NCBI GenBank assembly: GCA_047495785.1
Contig: JBLDXI010000015.1
Coordinates: 4,402,001 to 4,466,000 of the forward strand
Source of the DNA: Lepidodermella squamata
Lineage: Eukaryota; Gastrotricha
Length of the DNA stretch: 64,000 nt
Direction of reading: 5' to 3'
Numbering within the stretch: position 1 is the first letter of the stretch; each line of letters opens with the position of its first letter. Made by a program: the position numbers and the translations under genes. Positions 13,264-26,500 of the stretch are shown piece by piece. The notes under the pieces are model-generated. The model was not told the origin of the DNA, did not search any database, and saw only the letters and a program-made list of their open reading frames with translations.

Positions 13264-16200
13264 AGAAAGAAGACAATACGGTAATGGATCGGCCTAAACA
13301 ACGCTGGATGAACAGCAATTTGTATAGAGTGAAAGTGATGGCCTAAGCATATGGCCGTTGAGCATGAAATGAACAGGAGACAGAAGATAACCCCCGCCGG
13401 ACTAAGCCACGCAATAGATAAATATAATGACCGGCTCAAAGGCAAAGGACCAAACTATTAAGAAGAGGATGATCGCTACGTAATGCTTGCCGTAAATACA
13501 GCCTATGTATAAAATTTACCTTCTATCCCAAATCCCGCTTATCCAGGCGAAAATTCGAAATTATAATTTCACATAGGATAATGGACCTTTCCATCAGCAT
13601 CAAGCGTGCGTAAAAAAATTAGATTAGAGTAGGATCGTGCAAACAGTCCAAACAGAATGCGACACTTTGCAAGACCCTGCAAACAGGGAATAGCGGATCA
13701 CAGTGAACATTGAAGCATTTGGACCTGACAGCTCACAGTAGACAGTGGACCACTTAGGAGAAGAGCAAAGTAGCCATCTTCGTAGAGGAAGAAGGGTGAA
13801 ACTTTCGCGCCAGCTTCAAGAAGTTAAAAAATCTTTTGTTTACTATTTATTTTCAGCCATTTTCAACATAAAATTTTCAGCAAATTTTAATAAAACAAAT
13901 TTATGAATTTACTAAAAATATGATATGACAGATTAAAACTGCAGCTTATTTGCCGCATCCATTTTGGAGGTAATTTTCGAGTCCCGGAGGCTGCGGCGAA
14001 AGCTTCGTTTGTTGCCGGGAGTGTCTGTGCCATGTCAAAATTAGCATGTAACGTAAGAAATAAATTTCATAGAATGGCCTTGGTAATGCATGTCGCGGGC
14101 AATGAGCGTTGAGCAGCCAGTGGGCGGATTTTGAATGCAATTTTTCAATGCGCGAATCACTCCTTCGCTTATTCTTCCTTCACCCCTTGAACGCCTGAAT
14201 GCAAACTGGAACCGACCCAGCCATCGTGGAATCTTACCATCGGCGTACGCGCGCATAACGTGCTTGTGTCGTTGCTAAGCCATGGCGGAAAACACTTCAT
14301 TCGCTGTCAGTTATCACCAAATCTTCCAGCCTGCGTGTCTATCTGTCTATTCTTTGAGTGTGCACCCGAAACCATGAATAGAGGAACCTTTTGCTCGATG
14401 CTTCGAATCTAGCACAGGCACGGTTGATGATGGCGTGATGGGGGGTGGGGCGCTAGAGTCCCTATGATAAATGCTTGAAATGCTGAACGGCTTTCGGGGT
14501 GAATGAATACGGCTACCGGGGATGCGTTTTGTGCTCTGTGGCGAAGTGCTCAAGAAGATGGCATACTACTCAGCAAAGTTTACGTCGACCAGGTCAAGTC
14601 AAAAAGGTCAAGGTCATTCGCCATTTCAAGAGTCAGATATTAGAGCGCAATGATTAGACCAAATAATTCCTCTTTTCAATTACTATTTCAAGTACTATTC
14701 CGAGCAAACACTTGCGTTTTAAAACATGCAACGGTTATTTGACTAAGCCTGGTGCTCATTACTCATTGAAGCTTGTCTCCAACTGGCTGATTTGCATGAC
14801 GCTTAAGAGTCAGCACTGCAAAGTCAAGCTTCTCCAGCGGTAAATTCGTTCGGGGTACATGAATCGCATACTTTCTAAAATTGGAGCCAGCTACCACAAC
14901 GCATTTATTTACTTTTCGAAAAATAATGATGATTGGCTGCGAAATGCCACAATCTCAAGTGCCAATCTTAAGTTCAACCGCAAAGGCGCAATGGGGCACG
15001 TGATTCAAATTCCAAAACTGGATCACAAATCGTACCTGAAGGGTCATCGTGACGTTAAATCGAACTGACCAGGAAGATATAAAAATCTGACGTCAACCCT
15101 CAAGGCACGATACGAAGCTGAGAACCGGGAAGTGAAGCTCGAGGACAAGCGAGACTAGCCAGACACATTCGCGAGCTCGGAACAACTAGCAGGAGGAATA
15201 AAGGAAATATCAGACGGCTGTGCGAGATTATCAAATATCTGAGAGGCGCGAAGTGACGATTGTGGTAGAAGTTGACGATCGAACGCACCAAATGGCAGTG
15301 AGGAGTCAGCATGTGCTGAATGCGTCGGTGGCGCAACCTGTAACTTCCCGAACAACCAGACGATATTCACGATGTCCCCGGCAAAGGCTGACATTGGGAC
15401 TGTGCTTAGCTAAGCCAAGAAAAAATTAATGGCTGCAGGATTCGATGGAATCTTGATCGCGTTGATGTTGGTCGACGTCGGCACTGTGGCGGATGCGGTG
15501 GTGAGACTATTTGTAGCAACACCACCTGGTCGAAGCATGTCGAAGGAGCAACTTTTATAATTACTTTCATCATTACTGCCGAACTAGGGTGACTTGCGTA
15601 ACTGGCGAGTCTTGTCCTTCGATTCGTGCTATGCGAGAGCAACAAAAATCGATTTTTAATTAATTAGGAATTAGGGACTCCAACCGATGCGATTAGGGAT
15701 GCGATTCGATTCGCAGCGATTATAGTCAAAGGGGTCAAGTACACCGGAAAATTTTATTTTCGTTATTGCGGCCCGATCTCCCAATTGATTGTTGCAAATT
15801 TGGTGCCAGAAGATTCCCCGTATTTCAATGTACTATTCATCCCATTGGCATCAAATTTTATTGAAAAATGAATAGGTATTTCTATAGTGGTATTTCGAAA
15901 ATGTGGCTAAATTAGCCACGATTGACTGGGCCTGGATTATATACATAAACGATTGTGTAACCTGGCGAATATGCCCTAGTAATAATTATCCATGCCACGA
16001 AGAGCGACAATCTCTTGAAAAACTTGAAAACCTTTAGAATTGGGTCAAAGTTAGAATTATATTCAACTATAAATAGCAAACTTATCTTCCAGCTTCAATA
16101 ATTCTAGCCTGCTATCCCTTGTGTTATCCGTCCTCATTCGGAAGATGATGACCTTATATAATTTTATCGTACTACTGACTGAGTGAAACGAACACTTTTC

Positions 16201-16681
16201 GATTCTGCAGCCTGGGAAAATCACTTTCCAATGCATAACCTCAATTATGCTTATTGGTATCCGCGATTGCAATACTCATTGTCTATTCATCGTATATACT
16301 GTCGAGTTAGAATCTACCCAAAAACTTGAATGGGTATGGACGTTTTTAGTTGAGGATACAGGAAAAAGGCTTTCCTATGATGCATTTGAACAGTTAAAGA
16401 TTTTCTCCTCAGGGCTATTTAAGACGGAAATGTCAAGTTTTGTACTAATCCGATATCATTATATAATGGAATCAAATTGTTTATCTGTATTTTCACTGTA
16501 TCTTCATCTGCGATAGGTATTACAAAGCTTCATCAGCGCTTTCACCTGAAAACAATTTATTAAAAAATAATTACGGAACTATTAGACGTTCAGAAAATAA
16601 CTTTCGAGTGCCAACAACTAGGGGCAACGCTGACTTATATATTAACTGATCATACAAAAATAAGACGCTGTTAGGGTCTCT
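13264..16681. other. Intergenic, 3.4 kb, no gene seen
   Basis: It contains the ANP32 promoter at its left and the 3' flank of the CLAMP-domain gene at its right. Open frames are short, overlap on both strands and show no family motif. No repeat or structured element was found by eye. Confidence 0.4.
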
Positions 16682-17809
16682 TTATCTGTTGTTCGCTTTG
16701 CCACTTGATATTTTGGCACTTTGAATTGTATTTGCTTGCTGAGCGGCCGGCAAATTAGGCGAAGGTTCCATTTTATTCACATTAATGGCAGGACGTAGCT
16801 TGAATCTTGGCGGTGGACCTGATGAACCGAAATCTTCATAATAAATGATAGCATGACGAATTTCAACACAAACCTAGCTTCGGAGGGCGTGGAAGAGCTG
16901 TTTTCTCCAACTTGAAGCGCAAATCAACCTCCATATTCTCAACGGCGCCCGATGCGCGAGTGGACAGAATGGAAGAGTTTTGCTGAGCAATTGTGGATAT
17001 TATTTCTAAAATGTGCTGTAAAAAAAATGTTCGCGTCAAAATGTCTACCATCCAATGTTGAAGAATCACCTTATACTCAGGTGAGTCAATTGCCATCCAC
17101 TCCTCCAACTTGTGGGACACAGCGTGTCTGACATCTGTCTCTTTGGAAGAAAGAATAGCCTCTTGCTGCGCAGATATTCGAGTTTTTTCATCGATTTCAG
17201 CTGATTCGATTGTTTTTAATTTTTGCTCGTATTCATATACCTCCTTTTTCAATCCATTTTTCAACGGCAGCATTTTATCCAGACCAGGAGGAGTGTTGAC
17301 GGTTAGTAAGAAGCTACGCGCCCCACTTTGCCTTTTGCCAGCCGCGCAAAAGCGATATAGATTTATGTGTTGGAGTAGATCCTTTTCCAAGTATTCAACC
17401 AATTGTGCCAACTTGATCGACGAAAAGTTTGAGGCATGTTTACGCACTGCATCAATAAATAGTTCGACATCACTGATCAAATCAGAGTGATTTCCATTAA
17501 CTATCAAGCGCTTGTACACGTCGATAGTCATCCTGATAGCATCATTCAGCTCAGCATTTGTGAAGCCAAAGTCCGCGAAATGAAGTATGAGGTTGCGAAT
17601 ACATAAAACGAAGGCTGACTCTCCCATGCTGACTTGCCAGTCTTCGCCACTAAACCCCACGACATCGTAGTTTATATCCATGCTTGAACATATATTCTGT
17701 GCCAATGAATCAGGCTGAAATTTCGGTAAGATTATTTGGGTAAATATTAGGTAAGCGCGTAACTAACGTCATAATAGCAAATTGATATCCAGTCTGGTGT
17801 TTCCTCCAT
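16682..17809 (-). CDS. CLAMP-domain (C1a-32/CFAP119-like) flagellar protein
   Basis: Three exons on the minus strand: 17809-17768, 17714-16874, 16833-16682, giving 344 residues. The ATG model starts MEETPDWISICYYD. Residues 50-175 resemble the CLAMP domain (flagellar C1a complex subunit): an all-helical block with an aromatic-rich opening helix and a closing HINLYRF element like the FKLYKY of the family. Next comes a charged coiled coil and a short basic, Pro-rich tail. The assignment rests on pattern rather than strong identity. Support comes from the neighbour: MYCBPAP, also an axonemal central-apparatus protein, ends 103 nt upstream on the same strand. The last intron is only 40 nt. CFAP119 (CCDC189) or another CLAMP paralogue are the alternatives. 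Confidence 0.55.
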
Positions 17810-17912
17810 CTTAAAATAACCGTCTAGGCAATATAGAAAATCTTGAACATAAGTAATTATTTTATTATTCATCACAAGTAGCTTTGGTAGGATAAAATAC
17901 AAGATTAGCTAT

Positions 17913-20900
17913 CTAATTTGACAAGTTAGCAGGCGGTTTTATAATTTCTGCATTTTCAACCAAATCCGAAACGCCGTCAACTAGATTTAGTAAAATGTCC
18001 CTGACGCGACTGCGCGATGCTGTTTGGAGTTTATCAACGTATTTAGCGACGATAATAGCCTGGTTAGGATCAGCTGATGAAAGGTCCGATGGTGATCGTA
18101 TGATTCCAAGATCGCTGTTTCCAGTGGTTGGAGGGGAACCAGTAGCTTCGGTGTTGGTTTGAGCCACCGCCGCCTGACCACCCCTACTTGCTCCTTTGGT
18201 GGCAGAACCTCTCTGAGCTGCAGCGTGTGCCCCTGATTTAGCTCCAGCTTGACTGGGCTGACTGCGAGAAGCTGTTCCCTGTTGCGTGACACTTGAAGAC
18301 GGTCGCTGCTGAAAATAATGTGAAACAAGATTTTAATGAGATAGATTCAGTTTAATCGAGGTAAATGTGGATTGGATTCGCATGATGCGGTTAGTCTGAT
18401 CGGGGCTGAGCTCATCTTTGCATGCCATTTGAAATGCGGATATACTATTTATATGTAAAATCAGCCTACTTCATTTAGCTCATACTCAGTGTCAAGATTA
18501 TTATTTGAATCACATAATGATATTTCACTTGGTGTCTGTAATTTTCCGAAACGTATCATGGGATAAACAATATGGAGTTGAAATATGGAGCGTTAAAATC
18601 TTACGTTAAGCTGTATATCAGGTGGTGGCGGTAAGCCCAGAGCTTGTCGGAGAGCGAGCGCTTGTTCGGCAACAGAATCGGCAGCTACAGATAATAAGAT
18701 TCGCCCTGCAGTATTTTTATGATCGCATTGAGAGATTATTTCAGAAAATCCCAGCTGTGCAACATTTTCATTGAGCTGCGCTAAGAGCTGTTCAGCTGAT
18801 TCCTCGTCTATTTCTGCGGAACCAGGATCTACTTGCTGCGTTGTAACGAAATCATACAGGTTGTCAACGCTCAAATCCCATTCATCTGTCGATCCATCTG
18901 TCCCCGTATAGGGTAGCCCGTTGCGCATGGTCACAGCTGAGTTCCATAATTTCTCCATTTCCAACGTTCGCTGCCAATCAAAATTGATATTTGAATTCTG
19001 TTGGCGGAAGGCCAGGCCCTTTTGGCGGCGCCCAGGCGCGCCGATCGGGGAAGACGGTCGTGGAGGAGTTCTAACGCCATCGACCAAAGATCTCACAAGC
19101 CCTCTGCAAACTGCAAACGCTTCGCGCTGTGATAGTTCAGCTGCTAATTGAGCTCTAGCGGCGGCATGGATGTCGGGCTGGGCGGCCACACCTCTAAAAT
19201 TCACAATTATGGGTGGCATAGCTGGTGGAGTGGGTGTCAATAGCCAGCGCTCCGAGAACACACCTTCAACGGAAACAAAAACGTCAATAGTGATGAAATT
19301 ATATTTCTAACGCATTGGTTACCTGCGAGAGCTGACTTGAAAACAATCGATAGATTTAGCCTCGCGCCTGGAAGCAAAACCCCATCAGTTGCGTCAAAGT
19401 AGAAGCGTTGGGGTGGAACTGGTGGTAACGGTGGGACTTTTGATATGTCTTCGATCACTTCGTGTGGATTTGCGGCCAGAAGAGATAAAACAGGTTGAGT
19501 TGAGAGATTTCGAAACGTGTTTTCCACAGGCAAACGACGCCAAGAATAGAAGACAACAGTAGAGCCCATGTTTTGCAACTCCAGTTTGTTTTTGCTCGGT
19601 GTTCCGCCAGCCATGCATTCGAATACAAGCCTGGTCTCCAGTTCTGGCTCATCTACACTGTTTTCATAAGCCTGACTGATTTTTGGTTTTATCAATTGGT
19701 CATTAACTCGAAGAGCAGGTCCAGGCTGAGGAGTGTTAAGTAAAACGTCAGGGATATGAGCCAACACATTGGAACCAGTCCCATTCATTGTTCGGATGTT
19801 CAAATTCTCTTCTTTTTCCTGTAAATTGATTAAGGGTGGTTGTATTACTCTACACGTGAAAGTATTTGCGCTTTACTCTACTGTACTCATTGTCGGGAGC
19901 ATCGACATCAGGGACCGTACGAGACATCGGTTGCCGATGTGGTAGGACAATGAGTTCACGAATATCAGGAGTGTGGGGTTCCAAATCACCCGCTAAGCCA
20001 TGACCACGCTTCAACCTCCGGAATCTGTTTTCCAGCATTGGAGGAACCGGTGGTTCTGCGGCCGGCAATCCAAGCTCAGCACGTATAACATTGGCAACGT
20101 TCGCGCGTTCCACGGGTGCCGGATACCCTCTTTGCGCTTGTCCCGGGGTGTCAAAAATGCCTCGCTCCTCCCCTGTACACAAAAACCAACTTAAAATATT
20201 TATACAGAGACAATTTGGTCAATTGGCGATATATTTCGAAAACTCCATTGCTCATCCATTGCTGTGTAAACTTCGTACACGTGAATTATACAGCTCTTGT
20301 ACGTTTAGAGCTAATAAATTATTATGATCTCGAAATGTGGGTATAGAATAGGAATATCAAATCGAATTTAATGGTCAAATAATGAAGATCTAGAGGCTTC
20401 AAACATTTAGCTTCAAACTCCTTTCCAACGCACCGCAACGCAGTAAAAAAATATTCCTCAGATAATAACATTCAATTTTGGCAATGCAAAAGATTCGAAC
20501 CTCCAATCCATTGATTTTGACGCCAAAATTCAGCGCCCTTCCAGAAACCATGGCCCCTATTTTCAGCGTATGGAAGAAGCCTATTTATCATGTCACGTTG
20601 GAACTCCTTCTCCCGCGTTTCAACGTTCATGGCCAATTCCTCAGGTCGACGGTCCAATTTGTTCATCAAGTTTTCTTGTACAAATTGACGCTCCAGCATC
20701 CGCTTTTCATGATGAATGATGGAAGAAGACATAGCCTCGCCAGTGAAGCTGACTACCCGTCGCTTTTCAGCAGACGAAGTTTGCTGGATGAGCAACATAA
20801 ATAGGAGCGGAATAAGTAACATGCGATGCGGTGAAATATTCACAAAATCTTACCTTCTTAGAATAAACCTCAGATTTAGCAAGTTGAGAAAGTGATTCCG

Positions 20901-21288
20901 CCGCCAATTCATGAATGCGGCTTGTTTCGGGTGCAACTTTTACAACGGCAACTCGCTTTTGAGCTAACACTGTTCCTTGCTCTGACAGAGCGCCGTTTTG
21001 CGGGACGTCGGAGATGGCAGGGAGTTGTCTCCGCTTCTTAACAGCGATACTAGCCAAAGAATAGACGCAATGATCTTCGGGAATAGCCTCGGCGCTGTCC
21101 GGTAAATGCTCCCATTCGCTTTCTTTAATTCTCAGAGCTTCGAGCTGCTCGTCCCAGATAACATCTACACGCTTGGCATCATTAGGTTCAGCGGAAGCCG
21201 CAGGCGATAGCTTCTCAGGAGAATCCCCTCGTTTTTTTCTCGTTGCCGGTGCAACATTAGGAGTGGGGGCAGTAGTTTTCTTGCTCAT
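17913..21288 (-). CDS. MYCBPAP: MYCBP-associated protein (axonemal)
   Basis: MYCBPAP (Chlamydomonas FAP147) binds MYCBP/AMY-1 and belongs to the ciliary central apparatus. Six exons on the minus strand: 21288-20854, 20783-20501, 20172-19877, 19818-19323, 19263-18605, 18308-17913, giving 854 residues. Recognisable blocks in order: a Lys/Ala-rich N-terminus, the helical segment ending GAEFWRQNQWIGGE (family GSEFW..P..IGDE), then an immunoglobulin-like domain with LELQNMGSTVVFYSWRRL followed by RFYFDATDGVLLPGARL, the strongest family signature, and a helical C-terminal half. The last exon is a low-complexity Ser/Gln/Ala region ending in a short helix. The exon 3 donor was chosen by phase (AGA before GTAAAG). 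Intron 2 (328 nt) and intron 5 (296 nt) are long for this genome. Confidence 0.88.
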
Positions 21289-21716
21289 ATTTACTTGACT
21301 TTAAGCCTTAGTCTTCTAAATATAATGAACTTGATAATGAATTATCGATTTCTCCGAGCGGACTCGAGCTATCGCCATAAGGCGGGGATAGTAAGCTGAC
21401 GCATTATCACTTTTAAATGGCTAGCTTGGCCCCGTATCCCGTATGAGCAACCGCTCTGGTATAGTTTTACGTGGAAAGCTCTCAGGAGCCAGGGATATGG
21501 TGCGAACGCCCTGTGAGCCGGCTGAAACGTTGCTATGGAAATGCAAAATATTGAAAAACCTCAATCAGAACATGATAATTTTTCCAAACATACATTCATA
21601 AAAATGTGTTTATTGAATGTTCTCGACATATTTTTTTCTTTTTCAGCCCGCGAAACATCGCTCTGGCACGTGGACAGAAGCTATATTTCGAGCGGTGAAA
21701 AAGAGCTGTTTATGCA
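21289..21716. other. Divergent promoter region of MYCBPAP and NDH-2
   Basis: 428 nt between two divergent start codons. A TTTTTCAG acceptor-like site at about 21640-21646 suggests a non-coding 5' exon for the NDH-2 gene. No promoter motif is clear enough to assign. Confidence 0.4.
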
Positions 21717-23261
21717 ATGGATTGCTCTAAAGTTATCGTTTACACTTTGCTTGTTCCTTACTTTTTCTTCGTGTTTATTCTCTCAGCGGTTGTTTACGCA
21801 GCTTCGTTAATTTGGGCGTTTATAAGTTATTTAATAAAACAAGTGGGTCGTCTTTGTTGCGATCGAGCTCAAAACGACGATGTTCGAAGGCAAACGTTGG
21901 TTGTTCTCGGAACTGGCTGGGGCAGTTATCACCTGCTGCTGAATTTGCATAGACATAAATACAATGTTTATGTTATCAGCCCTCGGAATCATTTCCTCTT
22001 TACTCCCCTCTTATGCGGTACAACGGTTGGAACAGTCGAATCACGTTCAGTAATTGAGCCTGTTGCAATCGACTCTGGTCGCAACTTCAAATTCATACTT
22101 GGGGAAGCAACAACTGTCGATTTTCCATCTAAGAAAATATCATATCGGGAGCTTGATTCTAATTCTGTATCACAGATAAGGTATGTATAGCTAGCATACT
22201 TGTTATCATTGCTATTAGTTCTGTATTTTCAAGTTTCGATCGATTAGTTATTGGCGTGGGAGCTGTCACTAATACATGCGGCATTGATGGGGTCGCTGAA
22301 AATGCTTTGTTTCTCAAAGAAGCATCTCATGCGTCTGCTATCAGACGGAAACTAATATCAAATATCCAATCCGCTCATTCAAAAAATGCAGGCAGCGAAA
22401 CCAAAAGTCACCTCTTGAAAATAGTTATTGTTGGCGGAGGTCCAACAGGTGTTGAGTTGGCGGCTGAACTCCATGACTTCATTAATAGTGACGGCAAGCG
22501 ATTGTTTGGCAATATTCTTTCTGATTTCAAGGTTGATTAGACGTAATATTCGAATCCACCCTGTTAACTTTTCACTTGCTTTGATACAGATCACAATAAT
22601 TGAGCGCTCGGGAATTCTAGCTACCTTCAACACCAAGCTGCGATCATATGCCGAAGATTTGATTGCTAAGCGACCAACACTTCAGTTAGTACGGTCAAAA
22701 GTTATAAAAGTATTATCGGATGGCGTGGTTTTGAGCGACGGATCGATTATGCCCAGTGGTCTTACTGTTTGGACTGCGGGAATCACCCAGTGTCCATTCA
22801 CAAAATCTTTGAACTTGGAGCTGTCTGATTCTGGCAGAATCTTGGTTGATCAGCGCCTGACAGTCACAGGTGTGGATAGTTATCACGTGGTATATGCCTT
22901 GGGCGATTGCTCTCAACTGTTGAGCCATGCCTTACCTAGCACTGCCCAAGTTGCTTTCCAACAAGGAAAATATTTGGCGAGTCTTCTGAACAAATCAAAC
23001 AGCTCCGACTTCCAATCTTATGCGCAAAGGCACCCTCCGTTTGTTTTCAAACCTTTGGGAACAATGGCTTACCTGGGGAGCTATCGAGCGATTGCGGAAC
23101 TTACTGCGCTGCCTTTTACCATCAATATATCAGGTTTCTTAGGTTGCATTATTTGGAGATGCGGCTATTTGTTCCGTCTGGTTAGTTGGCGTCAACGTTT
23201 GCAAGTTCCAATTGATTGGTATAAAACTGCCATATATGGACGAGATGTTTCTACTCTATAA
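21717..23261 (+). CDS. Alternative NADH:quinone oxidoreductase (NDH-2/Ndi1 type)
   Basis: NDH-2 enzymes oxidise NADH and reduce ubiquinone without pumping protons and sit on the inner mitochondrial membrane. Three exons: 21717-22180, 22234-22531, 22590-23261, giving 477 residues. Residues 8-40 are strongly hydrophobic and could be a membrane anchor or part of the targeting region. GTGWGS (65-70) is the FAD-binding Rossmann loop, followed by the NDH-2 hallmark FLFTPLL. GGGPTGVELAAEL (222-234) is the second, NADH-binding loop, and YALGD (about 356-360) closes the FAD site. The C-terminus is the amphipathic segment found in Ndi1. Similarity to fungal Ndi1 runs end to end, and the stop-free frame with consistent 50-60 nt introns argues for a working, resident gene. 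FSP1/AIFM2-like enzymes are a less likely alternative, since they lack GTGW and FLFTPLL. Confidence 0.9.
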
Positions 23262-23560
23262 TCCTATGATAACTAACTGGAAACTAGATATCAGTATTGC
23301 TATATTTTTCATTTTACCGGTGAATTAAAACATGCCTTTGATTTTGAAATGAGTTCATCATAAAAAATACCTTATTATTTCCATAGATGCCTCTTACAAT
23401 TAGACCGAATTCTATCTACATATTTGCATTTGCCATAATTTGCCTTCTTCTTATCATTTACTTGATCTACAAAAATACAAACGTCTACCTGCTGTCTACC
23501 TACCTTCGCGCAATTACTAATTGAATCCCTGATTACGGTTTCATAGTGCTGGCTGTTACA
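23262..23560. other. Spacer between NDH-2 and POLR1A
   Basis: 299 nt between two genes on the same strand. It must hold the end of NDH-2 and the POLR1A promoter. No clean AATAAA was found. Confidence 0.4.
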
Positions 23561-26500
23561 ATGACAGTCGAAGATTTACCAAACGATTTTGAGCTGCCTG
23601 GCGTCGTCGGTTCATACCACCTTCAGCATACTTCGCCACTCTACTTCGACATCGCCAGTATTTCTTTCACCGCATACACCGAGAAGGACATCTTAAAACT
23701 GAGCGTGAAAGAAATTACCAGCCCTCTCTCATTTGATCGAACTAATCGGCCTTTACCTGGCGGATTGTATGACCCACTTCTGGGCCCTATCGACCAGAAT
23801 GACGTTTGCGCTTACTGCGCTCTACCGTATTCCAGCTGCCCGGGCCACTGGGGGCATATAACTTTGCCGCTTCCGGTTTACAACCCCGTATTTTTCCAGC
23901 TGTTATTGCAGGTGAGATGGTAATTGATGTGAGTTATCCTGGCTAAACTTTTATTTCCCAAAGATTCTTCGTGGATCTTGCATCGAATGCCATCGATTTC
24001 TTTTCGACCGTAGCTTCTTTGAGCTCTTCAAGCTCCAACTGGAAGCCGTAACAATGGATCGACTTGATATCTACTATGAGCTGGAACAAGTTTTCTCTTC
24101 TCTGAAAGAGAATCAAGACAAAGCTGGAGACGAATCATCAAAAGCGTACTATCCAGGTGTTACTATTGGCGAAAAGTTGCAGTCATTTTTTAATGAGCGT
24201 ATGTAATGTAATAAGTAAATGTCGATTTGTTAATTTGTCTTCGTCGTTCTGTGTTCAATATTCAGGAATAAAAACAGGAGAAAAGGGGAACAGTAGAGCA
24301 GCTGATCGAATGTTGATTGGTTATCGGCAGCAGTTGTTCAAGAATTTTGTGCGAAGGGTATTACTAAAGCACATTGCCGCTTGTCCATACTGCAAGACAC
24401 CTGTTCGCGCTTTGAAAGGCGAATCTTATTCGCGCATTTACGCTTTGCAAGTGAAAAATAAAACCGTTCTCCGAAAATTTATGGCGAATCGCTCAATGGT
24501 TCAACGGAGCAACGATATTGATGCTGTAAAGCCAGCCGTCAAGAAAGAAGCGAAAACGTATGAAGCCGAGGACGATAGCTATGATGAGAGCGATGGGGAA
24601 GAAGTTCTGGAAAAGTTTGAAAGGACCTCAGGTCCTGCGGAATTTTCGGAACAGGTCTTTATTACGGCTCTTGACGCGAAGCGAATTATTGATGGATTGT
24701 GGAATAACGACCGTGATACCCTTACCACACTGTTTCGAGTGTTGAAAGACGATTCAGTCTCTTCTCCATCTGATGTTTTCTTTATCCGCGTTCTTCCTGT
24801 CCCACCGAACAAATTCCGACCACCTGCTCGTGTCGGTAGCAATATGTATGAGAACTGGCAATCCAAAGGCTTGTCTTCAGTGCTTCGAAACCGGTCTGAC
24901 CTCAACACACTGTTACAAGGCGGAAAGTTGGAAGGTCAAAAAGAAGTTGCGTTAACAGTTGACGGCAAAAATCCTGAGAAGAATCGGATCGTTGCCGCAG
25001 TTTGGAACTCCTTGCAAACCAACGTCAATACCATCGTCGACAGTGCTCTAAACAAAGCTAACAAGAATGATGGACATAAGCAGGGTATCAAACAGCTTCT
25101 TGAGCGGAAGCAGGGTTTGTTCCGCATGCACTTGATGGGAAAACGTGTCGATTTCGCCGCCCGATCTGTCATCACGCCTGATCCCAATATCCCTGTGGAC
25201 AGCGTTGGTGTTCCCGAGGTTTTCGCAAAGAAATTGACCTTTCCCCAGCCTGTAACCAGGTTCAATTACGAATATTTGCGGAAGCTTGTGCTTAACGGCC
25301 CGGACAAGCACCCTGGCGCATCTTTCGTGATAACAGAAGATAATCAAAAAGTTGTCTTGACAAAAGACTACAATCAGCGATTGGCAATCGCTGAGACTCT
25401 GCTCTGTCACCATCCTCTTTCTGGGTTCACTCCACATCCTATGGGTCCAAAAGTTGTTCTAAGGCATTTACAAAACGGCGACGTGTTGCTTGTCAATCGA
25501 CAACCGACCCTTCATAAACCCAGTCTCCAGGCTTACAAAGCTCGAGTAATGACCGGCCAACGAACTATTCGAATGCACTACTCTTGCTGCAAAGCCTTCA
25601 ACGCCGGTATGATTTTCTTAGCCTTACTTGCCTAACCATTTGACGTGGTTATTTCCTTTAGATTTCGACGGAGACGAAATGAACTTGCACTTCCCCCAAA
25701 ACGAAGTTGCTAGAAGCGAAGCCTACAACTTGATCGGAGCGAAACATCAGTATTTGGTACCTAAAGACGGCACGCCGCTTGGGGGTCTCATTCACGACCA
25801 TGTTGTATCATCAGTGCTGTTAACCCTTCGCGATCGCTTCCTCGACTGCGCAACGTACCAGCAGCTTCTTGCGCAGGCGGTCGGAGACGGCGTTGCTAAA
25901 AAGCGCCTTCGTCTTTTACCACCTACAATTATCAAACCAACCCCGCTTTGGACCGGGAAGCAGGTGATATCTTCACTTCTTCTCACCATTACGCCGATCG
26001 CCGCTATGCCGATCTGTTTATCTGATACGGCCAAAGTTCCTGCTAGATCTTGGGTTGGCGACTTGTCTCGTGAAGACAAAAAGTTGACTGCATTGATGAA
26101 CGACAGCGACGTTGTGATCCGCCACGGCGAGCTCTTACAGGGCGTCGTCGATAAAACCAACTGCGGCTCAGTCGCTTACGGTCTCATTCACGCCTACTAC
26201 GAATTGTTCGGCGGCGACTACATGTGCGAATTACTGACGTCTTTTGGCCGTCTTTTCACGGCATTCGTCCAACGTGTTGGTTTTACCGTCGGCGTTGCCG
26301 ATCTATGTCTCGACCGAGAAGCTGAGAAGAAACGTGCGAAGATTATTCGCAAATCAAGAAATATTGGGAAACAGGTGCTTTGCGAGGCCCTCCAACTCGG
26401 CGACCCGTCCGAGGTCTCCATGGACGCTATTTCGAGTGCCGCGCTTGCCGCCCAATTCGACAGTATCGAGTTGCTAAACAGCATCGCAACCACTGGAAGT

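Noticed and set aside
16986-17060. Possible 33-nt intron inside exon 2 of the CLAMP-domain gene
   Set aside because: A GT...TTTTACAG pair exists, but 33 nt is shorter than any other intron here and the frame stays open through it.
20480-20510. tRNA-like B box (GGTTCGAATC) on the minus strand
   Set aside because: It spans the MYCBPAP exon 2 donor. No D arm, anticodon arm or acceptor stem can be drawn around it.
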